From: a virus
Virus record (IMG/VR): IMGVR_UViG_3300029266_002152
Coordinates: 1-20,784 of that record
Length of the DNA: 20,784 nucleotides
Strand: one strand, 5' to 3'
The notes under the pieces were generated by a model. It had not been told where the DNA came from. It saw only the letters and a program-made list of their open reading frames with translations, and made no database searches. A program made the translations under genes and the position numbers. Positions 1-8,856 of this stretch are shown here, one piece after another. The number at the start of each line of letters is the position of its first letter. The stretch's first letter is position 1.

Positions 1-3000
1 AATGAAAATCATCAGTAATATAAAGTCTACTATAAAATCTCGTATGGTCATCAAAACTTGATGCATTATCAAAAGATGCTGAATAATATTCTGTATCACC
101 AATAGAATAAAAGTGATTTCGTGTATCTATATGTCCAACATTATAATCACCATTAGAACCAGTACCACCCGCATAATTTATAAAATGTGTATCACTACCA
201 CTTGAATCTGATGTTCCCCAACTATCGTGTATATTTACAAATGATTCATTAGCTATTGAAGCGTAATCAATTGAACCTGTTTTTGGAATTTCAACTGAAG
301 AGTCTGTTAGTGATGTTGAAAGTGTTATTGAACCTGATTTCATATTTATTTCTAATATAGAACCACTTGCTAATGGTGCAGTTGTTATAGAACCTGTTTT
401 TGGTAATTGTATATTAGAACCAGTTAGTGTAATACCTATATTAAAAGAGCCTGTTTTTGCAGAATCTAATATTGAATTTGTAAAACTCACATTCACATTA
501 GCACTACCTGTTGATGTATTTGGATTGGTTTCAAGTGACCCAGTCTTATTATGATATTTTTGTTTTTCCAATATTGTTGGTTTTACCTCTACACCAAAAT
601 TTGAATTTTTATTATTAAATGTTGAACGAGCTGGTACTATTAATTTTAACCCCTCAACTATTGAATGGTTAAACATATTTTCATGTGCTCTTATAAATTT
701 ATTTGTATCAACATTTATTGGATATGCTTCAAAAAATTCTTTTCTAAATGTATCAAATTCATTATATGATTGTGAATAATAATTTTGTGGATTTCCATAC
801 AATGTTTCAAAATTATAACCACTTAATGTATCTAAAATAAAATTATCAACAAATGTCTGCGGTGAACGATATAATTCTAATTTTGTAGATGTTTTAAACA
901 ATGGTTTACTATTTTCAAATTCAAATGGTTTAACTGCAGCTTGAAATGGATTTAAATTACCAACAACATTTCTTCTTGGATTTATTACAATATTATTATC
1001 ATTTTCTTTAGAAATATTGTCTTGTAAATTTAATTTAATAACTTCTACAAAATCAATTCCATATACACTTGAAGTATTAAATGTAGTTCCAGGTTTTGTA
1101 AAACTATAATCAGAGTAAGTTGTTATTGGAGCAGAATCAGCAATATTTAATGTTTGTGTTGAACTCGATACAGATGTACTTGAGTAATTTTCAGACAATT
1201 TAAAATGATAAATTAATTCATTTGTATGTGCATTAATTGAATTACCAACAGTAGAAAATTTATTTAATATATGTTGTCTAAATTTAGATGCACTTAATGT
1301 TGTACTCCAACCTTTAATATGAGAAATAGAACCAGTCATTATTTCCCCAACAACTAAATTAGATGAAGATGAATGATTTCTACTACCAGTTGAAATCCAA
1401 TTTTGATTTGCGTGATTATTAGAATCAATTGTTAATCCACCACTTACTGACATTGAAATATAATTCAATGTATTAATTGTTTTTCCTTTTTGTAATCCAG
1501 CATATAATCTATATTCTTGTGTTCCACTTCCACTAACACTACCACTTACCCTCTGTAACATAACATTCCAAAGTTGTCCATCTGTCATAGTAGAATAAGA
1601 TGTTGACATTGATAAAGAAGAATTAGAAGCTGTAATTGATGATGAAGCATGTGATGTATTATTTAATCTAAATTCAAATGATGAACTTATACCTTCATTA
1701 TCAGGAATTAATTTTAAATTCCATAATGTTTGTTTATCACTACCACCAGCAAATCCTAATACGGACATTGATGGTGCAGTTGTAGTTATTAAGTTATTAC
1801 CATCAATACTTGCTGTTAATTGAGTAAGAATTATTGAACCACTTGAGTTTGCAAATAATGTAAATCCACCACTTGTAATAAATGGAGAACCATTACTTGT
1901 AAGAAATTGTGTGGAATCAGATACATTTATTTTATTAAAGTGACCATTTGGATGTGATATGGAAGTTGATATTTCAGTTGCAATTTCGTCTCTATTTACA
2001 AGACCTTGTGTCTGAATACGAACTCTTCCCGAACCATCAGTTGTTCCAGTAGCTCCATCATTATCATCATCAAATATATAAGTTTTTTTTGTACCATCAC
2101 TTGATGTGATTCTTAATAGTGTTCCATCAAAATGTGCTGGATTACCTGATAGCATTTCTATAGAGCCTGTTGCTCGTAGAGCACCACTACCACTTGATTG
2201 TAATATTTGCTGTGTATTAGTTGTTTTTGAATGTTTGTAAATAAATTCAATAGTATTTAAATCTGCACTATCCATCCACCAATCAAGATTTAAAGTTCTT
2301 TTCTTAACTCCATTAAAAATGTATCTATATAATTTTTGTTTACTTGATACATAAGAAAAACTTCCCGTGTTGGTGACCAAAGATAAATCAATGCCAGTAC
2401 CTGTTGGCGGGTCATTGAAAAAAATTCTTGGGTTTGATTCTTCAGTTGAGCCACCAAATTCTTGAAATTTAACTACATCGGGTGGATAACCATATGTGTT
2501 TAATAATCCCCTAACTGAATTTTTTGTTCCTTTTGATTTATAAATGTATATTAAATTATTTAATGTTTTTCTCCAAGTGCTGTTTTTAATATCATCAATT
2601 GATGTTACTGAGGTTAAATAATCTCCTAATGTATTGGTTAAACTTCCTGAAAATGGATTAATTGCTTGCCACCCCATATTAGATAATAACATTGGTAATG
2701 TATTATTTGGTGGAGAATTTGTTTTCTTATATCCTCTTTTATGAAGTGTTCCCATTGAATCAACGTGGTTTCTAATTAAATCATATTGTTCACCTTGTAA
2801 ATTTAAAAAGCCTTTCATATCTTTATATTCAGAACTTTCTTTAATATAGAGTGGTAAATTGTTTTCAAATGAATGTATGTTATCAGTATCAAAAGCTGAT
2901 GCTGAGTCAACCATTCCACTATACCAATCAGTCCAATTAGCTGAACTTGTATGAAAAATATTGTCAAATGGTAATACATTTATAGGATTAATTAATGTTA

Positions 3001-4996
3001 CTTTTACATCTGTTATAAATGACGATGTACCAGCTGATGCTCCTGCCATATTAGCATATCTTATAAAAAATGGGTCACCGGCTGGCATTACTGAACCAAA
3101 AAATGGTATTCCATTTATTATTTCTCCCCCATCATTTTCTGAATGTGAAACAACTGTTGTTGGATATAAACCAGATGAATCTTTTATCTGATTTGAACCT
3201 GTTTTCATGCCACCACTTAATACGTCAACATGAGTTGAACCTTCATTAAAATTAGTTACTTTGCTTGTATCAAAATTAATATTAACATCATCATCATTAA
3301 CAACATTAGTTGGCACCCAATATGACATTGATGCTTCATAAATAAATCTTCTATACTCACTTCCAGTTATATTTGGATTTTTTATATTATTTCTATAAAG
3401 AGTATCTTTAGGTAATGGAAGAGTTAATCCATTAAAAGGATTGACAGAATTAGCGGGGAATTTTTGAACATTATCCCATCTTAAACCAGCACCACCAAAT
3501 GGAGAATCTGAGGTTTTTGAACTACTAATAAATTCATCACCTTTTAATAAGAATGATAAATAAATAGAACTACTATAATTAAACAATGGTATATTTTGAA
3601 CTAAATTTTTACCATTAAATATATCTACTCTAGTATTTGCATCTGTCATATTCTTAGTTGAATGTTTATATACAACATTAAAACCATCAAACCCATTTAA
3701 TTGTGTGCCTTCAGAATCTTCCAATCGAACTGGTGTTGGTGATACATAATTTTTACCCACACTAGGAGCAGACGCAGTTGATTCATTCTGTCCATCATAA
3801 TATAAAAAATATTCATAAGGTGTAAATGTTTTTATTTCATTATTTATTTTTTTAAATAAGTTTTTTCTGTTTTGGATTATATAATTAGAATCTCCTATCA
3901 TTGAACTTGAAATAGAAAGTGAAGATGAAATTTCAGAATAATGTCCTTGAATGGTTTTAATTTTTAAATTAAAATTTTCAAGTTTTGCTTTTGCAGAACC
4001 AAAGAATGTGTGGTTTTTAAAAAATCTAAAATCTGTATTTAAATTTGGATAATTATAAGAACTCTGTGATATTAAACCATCCAATGTAGTATTATTAATA
4101 GAACTACTTATTTCATCAAAGTTTTGATATTCTATATCATTACCATCAGGATTTATCCAATTTTCTGAATCATCTTTTAATAGTCCATCACCAAAATAAA
4201 CATCAGGTACATCAGAAAAATAAAATATGTCTTGAACTTGTGTTGTTAATATTTCTTTCTCAATAGTAACCATTGATAGAGTTGAAATAGTATTTGGTAA
4301 TGAATCATAAAGTTTTAAAATTAAAGATTGATTATCTATACCATTTGTAATTTTATCAAATTGATAATTCATTATTGGAATGTGGTCACCATTTCCAATG
4401 TTTAATATGTGCCCAAATTGATATTTGTCTTGTTCAATATCATTTCCATCTGTATTAAATGCTTTTGTTAAATCAGTAATAATAACTGAATCGGTTATAA
4501 TGTTTTCATCTATTATTTTAATTCTAACTTCTTTTCTTGAAGTTGAAATTTGTTTAATTATAAATGGTGTAATGGTTTCTTCTTGATGTAAAAAATCAAT
4601 TTGTATTTTGTAATTACCTTGAGGTAATTCAAATTTATTAAATATTTCATTTGGTTTTATGTAAACATCATCATTACCATTAGGATTTTCATTTCTATAT
4701 ATTTTAAAATCACCCTCACCTTGCCCAACTTGTTTTCCTCTTTCTTCTAAACTTGGATTTGTGGAATCTAAAAATGGGGCTATGCTTATAATATATGAAC
4801 CATCCAACAATGATGAGAAAAATATTGCTTTTCCATTTATACCTTTAGTATCATCAGGTAAATCAACAATGTTGTTAATTGCTTCTGTTGGATAAATGGT
4901 TAAACGAATATATGAGGTTCCAGCAATTTCACTGTCACCTTGAGTAACAATTAAGTCTGTATCTTGTTGATTAAATTCAAATTCAAAATCTGGCAT
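1..4996 (-). CDS. Giant baseplate/peripheral tail protein with P2 gpI/gp7-like segment and LamG domain (C-terminus beyond window)
   Basis: I translated this frame codon by codon: it starts MPDFEFEFNQQ at 4996 and has no stop down to base 2, so at least 1665 residues are encoded and the C-terminus lies off the left edge. Residues 1-170 form a beta-rich head (YIRLTIYPTEAINN near 29-42). Residues about 727-845 resemble the P2 gpI/T4 gp7 wedge family: MLLSNMGW (769-776), a Trp at 808, then YKSKGTKNSVRGLLNTYGYP (819-838), matching that family's LxxLAW...KGTxxAL...LG pattern. A beta module lies at about 953-1025 (LLRITSSDG, then an Asp-rich DDDNDG). A LamG/concanavalin-A-like domain spans about 1090-1245, with Trp 1092, 1143 and 1230. 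T-G-S repeats occupy 1514-1576. The start overlaps the upstream stop (TAATG) and has GGAG seven bases upstream. I infer a core wedge subunit enlarged with adhesin domains. The reading frame is certain; the role is moderately supported. Confidence 0.85.
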   Translation of the reverse strand, partial: MPDFEFEFNQQDTDLIVTQGDSEIAGTSYIRLTIYPTEAINNIVDLPDDTKGINGKAIFFSSLLDGSYIISIAPFLDSTNPSLEERGKQVGQGEGDFKIYRNENPNGNDDVYIKPNEIFNKFELPQGNYKIQIDFLHQEETITPFIIKQISTSRKEVRIKIIDENIITDSVIITDLTKAFNTDGNDIEQDKYQFGHILNIGNGDHIPIMNYQFDKITNGIDNQSLILKLYDSLPNTISTLSMVTIEKEILTTQVQDIFYFSDVPDVYFGDGLLKDDSENWINPDGNDIEYQNFDEISSSINNTTLDGLISQSSYNYPNLNTDFRFFKNHTFFGSAKAKLENFNLKIKTIQGHYSEISSSLSISSSMIGDSNYIIQNRKNLFKKINNEIKTFTPYEYFLYYDGQNESTASAPSVGKNYVSPTPVRLEDSEGTQLNGFDGFNVVYKHSTKNMTDANTRVDIFNGKNLVQNIPLFNYSSSIYLSFLLKGDEFISSSKTSDSPFGGAGLRWDNVQKFPANSVNPFNGLTLPLPKDTLYRNNIKNPNITGSEYRRFIYEASMSYWVPTNVVNDDDVNINFDTSKVTNFNEGSTHVDVLSGGMKTGSNQIKDSSGLYPTTVVSHSENDGGEIINGIPFFGSVMPAGDPFFIRYANMAGASAGTSSFITDVKVTLINPINVLPFDNIFHTSSANWTDWYSGMVDSASAFDTDNIHSFENNLPLYIKESSEYKDMKGFLNLQGEQYDLIRNHVDSMGTLHKRGYKKTNSPPNNTLPMLLSNMGWQAINPFSGSLTNTLGDYLTSVTSIDDIKNSTWRKTLNNLIYIYKSKGTKNSVRGLLNTYGYPPDVVKFQEFGGSTEESNPRIFFNDPPTGTGIDLSLVTNTGSFSYVSSKQKLYRYIFNGVKKRTLNLDWWMDSADLNTIEFIYKHSKTTNTQQILQSSGSGALRATGSIEMLSGNPAHFDGTLLRITSSDGTKKTYIFDDDNDGATGTTDGSGRVRIQTQGLVNRDEIATEISTSISHPNGHFNKINVSDSTQFLTSNGSPFITSGGFTLFANSSGSIILTQLTASIDGNNLITTTAPSMSVLGFAGGSDKQTLWNLKLIPDNEGISSSFEFRLNNTSHASSSITASNSSLSMSTSYSTMTDGQLWNVMLQRVSGSVSGSGTQEYRLYAGLQKGKTINTLNYISMSVSGGLTIDSNNHANQNWISTGSRNHSSSSNLVVGEIMTGSISHIKGWSTTLSASKFRQHILNKFSTVGNSINAHTNELIYHFKLSENYSSTSVSSSTQTLNIADSAPITTYSDYSFTKPGTTFNTSSVYGIDFVEVIKLNLQDNISKENDNNIVINPRRNVVGNLNPFQAAVKPFEFENSKPLFKTSTKLELYRSPQTFVDNFILDTLSGYNFETLYGNPQNYYSQSYNEFDTFRKEFFEAYPINVDTNKFIRAHENMFNHSIVEGLKLIVPARSTFNNKNSNFGVEVKPTILEKQKYHNKTGSLETNPNTSTGSANVNVSFTNSILDSAKTGSFNIGITLTGSNIQLPKTGSITTAPLASGSILEINMKSGSITLSTSLTDSSVEIPKTGSIDYASIANESFVNIHDSWGTSDSSGSDTHFINYAGGTGSNGDYNVGHIDTRNHFYSIGDTEYYSASFDNASSFDDHTRFYSRLYITDDFH
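269..457 (-). repeat. Tandem T-G-S repeats in the left-edge giant
   Basis: About five or six degenerate units of roughly 9-10 residues, each opening with TGS or SGS (TGSFNIGITL, TGSNIQLPK, TGSITTAPLA, SGSILEINMK, SGSI..., then PKTGSI), encoded at residues 1514-1576. At the DNA level the plus-strand string CCTGTTTTTG recurs at about 276, 393 and 450. The pattern suggests a repetitive beta-strand shaft or linker. Confidence 0.6.
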
Positions 4997-7900
4997 TATA
5001 ACGCTCCATCTTTAGTATCTTTTTTCGAAACTTTAATAAATGAATCTCTTCTCATAGTTTCACCTTTTCTTTGTTTTTTAACTTTATAATCACCAATTAT
5101 AAGTCCTTTATTTGAATTACCACTTGAATCATATATTGATTTATTTGATACTTCACCTGTATTTAATTCTAATTTACAAGTTTGTTTTAAATTCAAGTCC
5201 TGATTATCATTTATAAATATCTGTCCGACTGAACTTTCCTCTGGAAATTTATTTATATCACCATTCCAATAATCTTTATTAGTATGTGGGTAATATTGTT
5301 GAGTTGAAGAATTAAAATAATCAGAATTAAGATATTGGTCTAAATTAATGTCGGGAGCTGTTGTACTTACACAATTAAATGTTTTCCATATTTTTCCCTC
5401 CGAATCTATTAAGTTTTCATTAAAAGCTTGTGTCAATTCGTAATCTCCATCACCTAAATAACTACCATTACCACCAAAAACATTTGCACAGGCAAGAGTA
5501 GAAATACCCAATTCAGTAGTAAATTGTTCTAAATTTTCTGGAAATGTATAGTGGTCTTGTAATGGACCTACAGCAAAGTTAACTCCAGGAAAAGCTTCAT
5601 AATACATTGCTACAATACCAATAATTATTTGAGATGATGGTGGTAAAATGGTTTCAATTGGTGGTTTAATAGCCACACAATCAAAAGCATCGTTATAGAA
5701 GTTATTGTTTCCCCCAACGAAAATCCACGAACAATCAGTATTAGGAACAGCAACACATGTACCATCAAGACAATTTGAAAAATAAATTTCACAAGCCTTT
5801 TTAGGTGTAAGTTCTCCCTGTTCAAGTCCTAACATTGCTAAAGTATCAGAATTTCCAGAAGATAAGCCTCTCCAAGCTTGATAACCTGGTACGGGACTCG
5901 GAACACATTCTCCTGTTTCACCAGTCCAATACTCAGCCCTTGAATAATAATCTTGTTCATTAAATCGAATTACATCTACTTGACCAATAAGTTCTTCATC
6001 AGGTAAATTATTCCAATTTTCAACATCATTAATTATATTTGATACACTATTTGCTATATCTGGCCTTGCATAATCATTATCCCAAATATTAGCATCTTCA
6101 TTTGTTATTTGACCATTTCCACTTAAATCAAATTCTTCAAAAAATTCAGGCTCTGGTAAATTTTCCAAATAACTATTCTCTAAATAAATAGGATTACCTT
6201 GTATATTATTAATCACATCTATATTTAATAAAGTACTTATATTATAACTTTTATCAAAATACCTCACTTGTTCTAAATCCATTTGATTTATTGATTTACC
6301 TAATTCGTCATTTTCTAAATCTTGTATTAAAAACTTCTCATCAATAATATCCGTGTCACCGATATTCCCACCTGATAATGTGTCTCTAATACTTATTTTA
6401 TATTTTGAATTATCATCCACACCACCAATTACAGGAGTTGTATAAGGCCAAGGTATTGTGGTGTAATCACTTCCACCCAATAATGAAAAGTCTGGATATT
6501 CATTAAGAGGTATATCTAAATAAAATCTTGATTTAATAAGCTTCCATCTTCCAAGTTGTCCAGTTGGTTCATCATAACTAAATATAATGGCTTTAATTGT
6601 TTTTATTCCTGGTGTATTGTATGTATTGTAGAATGGTGGTCCATATTCAGGAACAACATCAGCTGTTGTGGATACATATGTAAACCTTACATATCCTAAT
6701 GTTTTATTTAATTGTGCATATAGACCGTCAAGGGAATTACCTGGTAATTCAGTTTTTTTATATTTTTGAATTGTGTTATCATAATAAACAGAACCTTCTT
6801 GAAATTGACCCCCACCTTTAGTTTGTATTACAATACTTCCAGGCTCAATAAAAGGATATTTATCTTCCATAATTTTTTTAAATTTATCTTCGCTGTAGTC
6901 TATAAAAGATAATGAAAAGACCTCTACTCTATCTTCCAATGCTTCATTAAATAATTCTTCCGTTTCTGTAGATGGTTCATTTATTAATAATTCATATGGA
7001 TTTAATTCACCAAACTCTTCAGTTAATATCATTTCCGGTGGAGGTGGATTATAACCAATATTACTTTTTGGTTGATATAAATTCTCATCTTGTAATTCCA
7101 ATATATCTAATGCATTAGTAGGACGGGTATTTTGCCAATCTTCTAAAGTTTTTATTTTATTATCTTTATCATCCCAATTAATTATAAAATAAAAATAATC
7201 CATAGGAATTTTAGATTCATCATTTGGATTTATAATACTTAAAGTGATACCAACTTTTGCAGGAGCTGAAGTTTTAAGAGATACTTGTATATCATCATAA
7301 TAACTTTGTAAATCCACTTCTGTTCGTATGTTATTAGATTTATCCGCAACACCTATAAGTGTTTTTGCAAAATAATCAGGAAATATGTTTGTTTTATCAT
7401 TAGTAGGACCAGCTGGGTCACCATTATCTAAAGTTCTATTAGGTGATATATATAGAAAATCTATTAAATTTTCACCTGATAAAGAATTTTTAAATTTAAA
7501 AGATGGGTCAACATCTTCAAAATATTTTTGATATGTTTTTTCGTCATCTGTAATTACACTAGAACCACTGGCCCACCCATTTACTCCAGCCTCTTGAGTA
7601 TTTATTGTTACTTGAAAATCATTTGCAAAAATTTTCCAACAAGGTGCTTCATCACCACTACCACCGCCATCTCCCTGAACGTCATTAACTTTAGGAACAT
7701 TCTCAAAGAAAGTAGTTTTTCCAGTCACTCCACCAGCACTATCTACATTAAATAAATCTAAATTATTTATCTTGTAAACTTGAAATCTTCTTTTTCTTAC
7801 ATCAGTACCCTGACCTGATGTTTCATCACCCCTAAGTCTAAAGCAAAAATAAATTGGATTGTATGTTGTTTCATCAATTATTATTGTACTTCCAACATTG

Positions 7901-8856
7901 CCTCTTAAAGTAAAAGCACCACCTGCATCAGGCCCAACATCATAACTACTCTGATTACCTGTAAAACTTTCAAGTACAATTGGGTTATTGTTTAATTCTT
8001 GAATTATAATTTCATTATCTAATCCAGGAATTTGACCAAAATCAGTTGGGTGTTGTAATTGTGGTCTTGTATGTAGTAAAATTTTATGTTTACTTTGAAG
8101 TTTCTGATAAATGCTGGTATAATTTGCAGTATCAAAATTATAGCCAGGATAGCTATTCTCCGAAAACATCCACACCTCTACCAAATTATTACCTGTTTTT
8201 TTATCTTGGACTTTTGATACATAACATTTATTAACTTGAATAAAACTATTATTTTCAAATTTTAAATTTCTTTCAATAATAGCATTATTTAAATCAGAAC
8301 CAACTATATTTGTATATAAATCTTTGCTTTGAAACTTGTCATTATTTTTTGGTAAACCAGTTGAATCTTTATAGTTACCTACAGTAGAATCACCAATAAA
8401 TTTTTTAAGTGAAATATAATCTATTGTTATATTTGAAATTTTTTCATCATTAAATATTTGAAGTCTATTATTTTCATTAACTGAAAAAATTAGTGTCTGT
8501 AATCCAATATCACCTTCACTAAAAATATTAGGGTTATTACCAGTATTTGGTGCTCGATATACACTAAGTTTACCACCATCATTGCTAACTACATTAACTG
8601 TTAATTGATATGTATTTCCCGGTTCAAGATGTTCTTTAAGTCTTAATGAACCAAATTCACCACTAGCTAACCAAATTGCCTCACCATCTAAAATTTGAAT
8701 ATCATTAGCAGAACCAGCAGTGCTTACTAACTCCCAATAATCAGTTGTAATCATACCTTCAGGATTTAATTCCTCACCTAACTCTGTGAAAAAATTATAT
8801 TGACTTAAATCATTATAACTTGGTTGGCCTTGAACTAATTTTTTTGTTTGAGCCAT
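4996..8856 (-). CDS. 1286-aa multidomain structural protein: CBM-like head, split PKD-like domain, dockerin-type calcium loop
   Basis: Large virion protein without signal peptide or membrane segments, partly paralogous to the 1712-aa protein encoded just upstream. Residues 22-152 look like a carbohydrate-binding beta-sandwich (GEELNPEG, LEPGNTYQLTV, ITIDYISLKKF). A PKD-like fold begins at about 530 and reaches INWDDKDNKI at 559-568. The expected closing strand, NTYNTPGIKTIKAIIFSYD, appears only at about 744-762, so some 160 residues seem inserted. Next come GGSDYTTIPWPYTTPVIGG (794-812), SKYKISIRDTL and a dockerin/EF-hand-like loop DLSGNGQITNED (910-921). Residues 984-1227 hold at least nine cysteines. 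The tail DSSGNSNKGLIIGDYK then a Lys/Arg-rich stretch ending KDGAL matches the upstream paralogue's tail. Start and stop are both TAATG overlaps. Function is inferred: peripheral baseplate or fibre-like adhesin. No enzymatic motif seen. Confidence 0.85.
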   Translation of the reverse strand: MAQTKKLVQGQPSYNDLSQYNFFTELGEELNPEGMITTDYWELVSTAGSANDIQILDGEAIWLASGEFGSLRLKEHLEPGNTYQLTVNVVSNDGGKLSVYRAPNTGNNPNIFSEGDIGLQTLIFSVNENNRLQIFNDEKISNITIDYISLKKFIGDSTVGNYKDSTGLPKNNDKFQSKDLYTNIVGSDLNNAIIERNLKFENNSFIQVNKCYVSKVQDKKTGNNLVEVWMFSENSYPGYNFDTANYTSIYQKLQSKHKILLHTRPQLQHPTDFGQIPGLDNEIIIQELNNNPIVLESFTGNQSSYDVGPDAGGAFTLRGNVGSTIIIDETTYNPIYFCFRLRGDETSGQGTDVRKRRFQVYKINNLDLFNVDSAGGVTGKTTFFENVPKVNDVQGDGGGSGDEAPCWKIFANDFQVTINTQEAGVNGWASGSSVITDDEKTYQKYFEDVDPSFKFKNSLSGENLIDFLYISPNRTLDNGDPAGPTNDKTNIFPDYFAKTLIGVADKSNNIRTEVDLQSYYDDIQVSLKTSAPAKVGITLSIINPNDESKIPMDYFYFIINWDDKDNKIKTLEDWQNTRPTNALDILELQDENLYQPKSNIGYNPPPPEMILTEEFGELNPYELLINEPSTETEELFNEALEDRVEVFSLSFIDYSEDKFKKIMEDKYPFIEPGSIVIQTKGGGQFQEGSVYYDNTIQKYKKTELPGNSLDGLYAQLNKTLGYVRFTYVSTTADVVPEYGPPFYNTYNTPGIKTIKAIIFSYDEPTGQLGRWKLIKSRFYLDIPLNEYPDFSLLGGSDYTTIPWPYTTPVIGGVDDNSKYKISIRDTLSGGNIGDTDIIDEKFLIQDLENDELGKSINQMDLEQVRYFDKSYNISTLLNIDVINNIQGNPIYLENSYLENLPEPEFFEEFDLSGNGQITNEDANIWDNDYARPDIANSVSNIINDVENWNNLPDEELIGQVDVIRFNEQDYYSRAEYWTGETGECVPSPVPGYQAWRGLSSGNSDTLAMLGLEQGELTPKKACEIYFSNCLDGTCVAVPNTDCSWIFVGGNNNFYNDAFDCVAIKPPIETILPPSSQIIIGIVAMYYEAFPGVNFAVGPLQDHYTFPENLEQFTTELGISTLACANVFGGNGSYLGDGDYELTQAFNENLIDSEGKIWKTFNCVSTTAPDINLDQYLNSDYFNSSTQQYYPHTNKDYWNGDINKFPEESSVGQIFINDNQDLNLKQTCKLELNTGEVSNKSIYDSSGNSNKGLIIGDYKVKKQRKGETMRRDSFIKVSKKDTKDGAL
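5004..5007 (-). promoter_or_regulatory. Ribosome-binding site of the left-edge giant, encoded by the Gly-Ala tail codons of the 1286-aa protein
   Basis: GGAG spans the Gly-Ala codons of the terminal DGAL, exactly seven bases before the ATG at 4996, which overlaps the upstream TAA. It supports MPDFEFEF as the true start. Confidence 0.75.

Noticed and set aside
2961-3191. Antisense plus-strand open frame of 76 codons within the first 5 kb
   Set aside because: The opposite minus-strand frame is open without a stop from 4996 to the left edge and contains gpI-like and LamG sequence. This short frame is a shadow.
5250-5257. Minus-strand TATAAATA, identical to the T4 late-promoter core, about 250 bases ahead of the left-edge giant
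   Set aside because: It lies inside coding sequence (Asp-Ile-Asn-Lys codons). An 8-base A/T word is expected several times by chance in 20 kb of such A+T-rich DNA, and the downstream gene is already served by a TAATG overlap.
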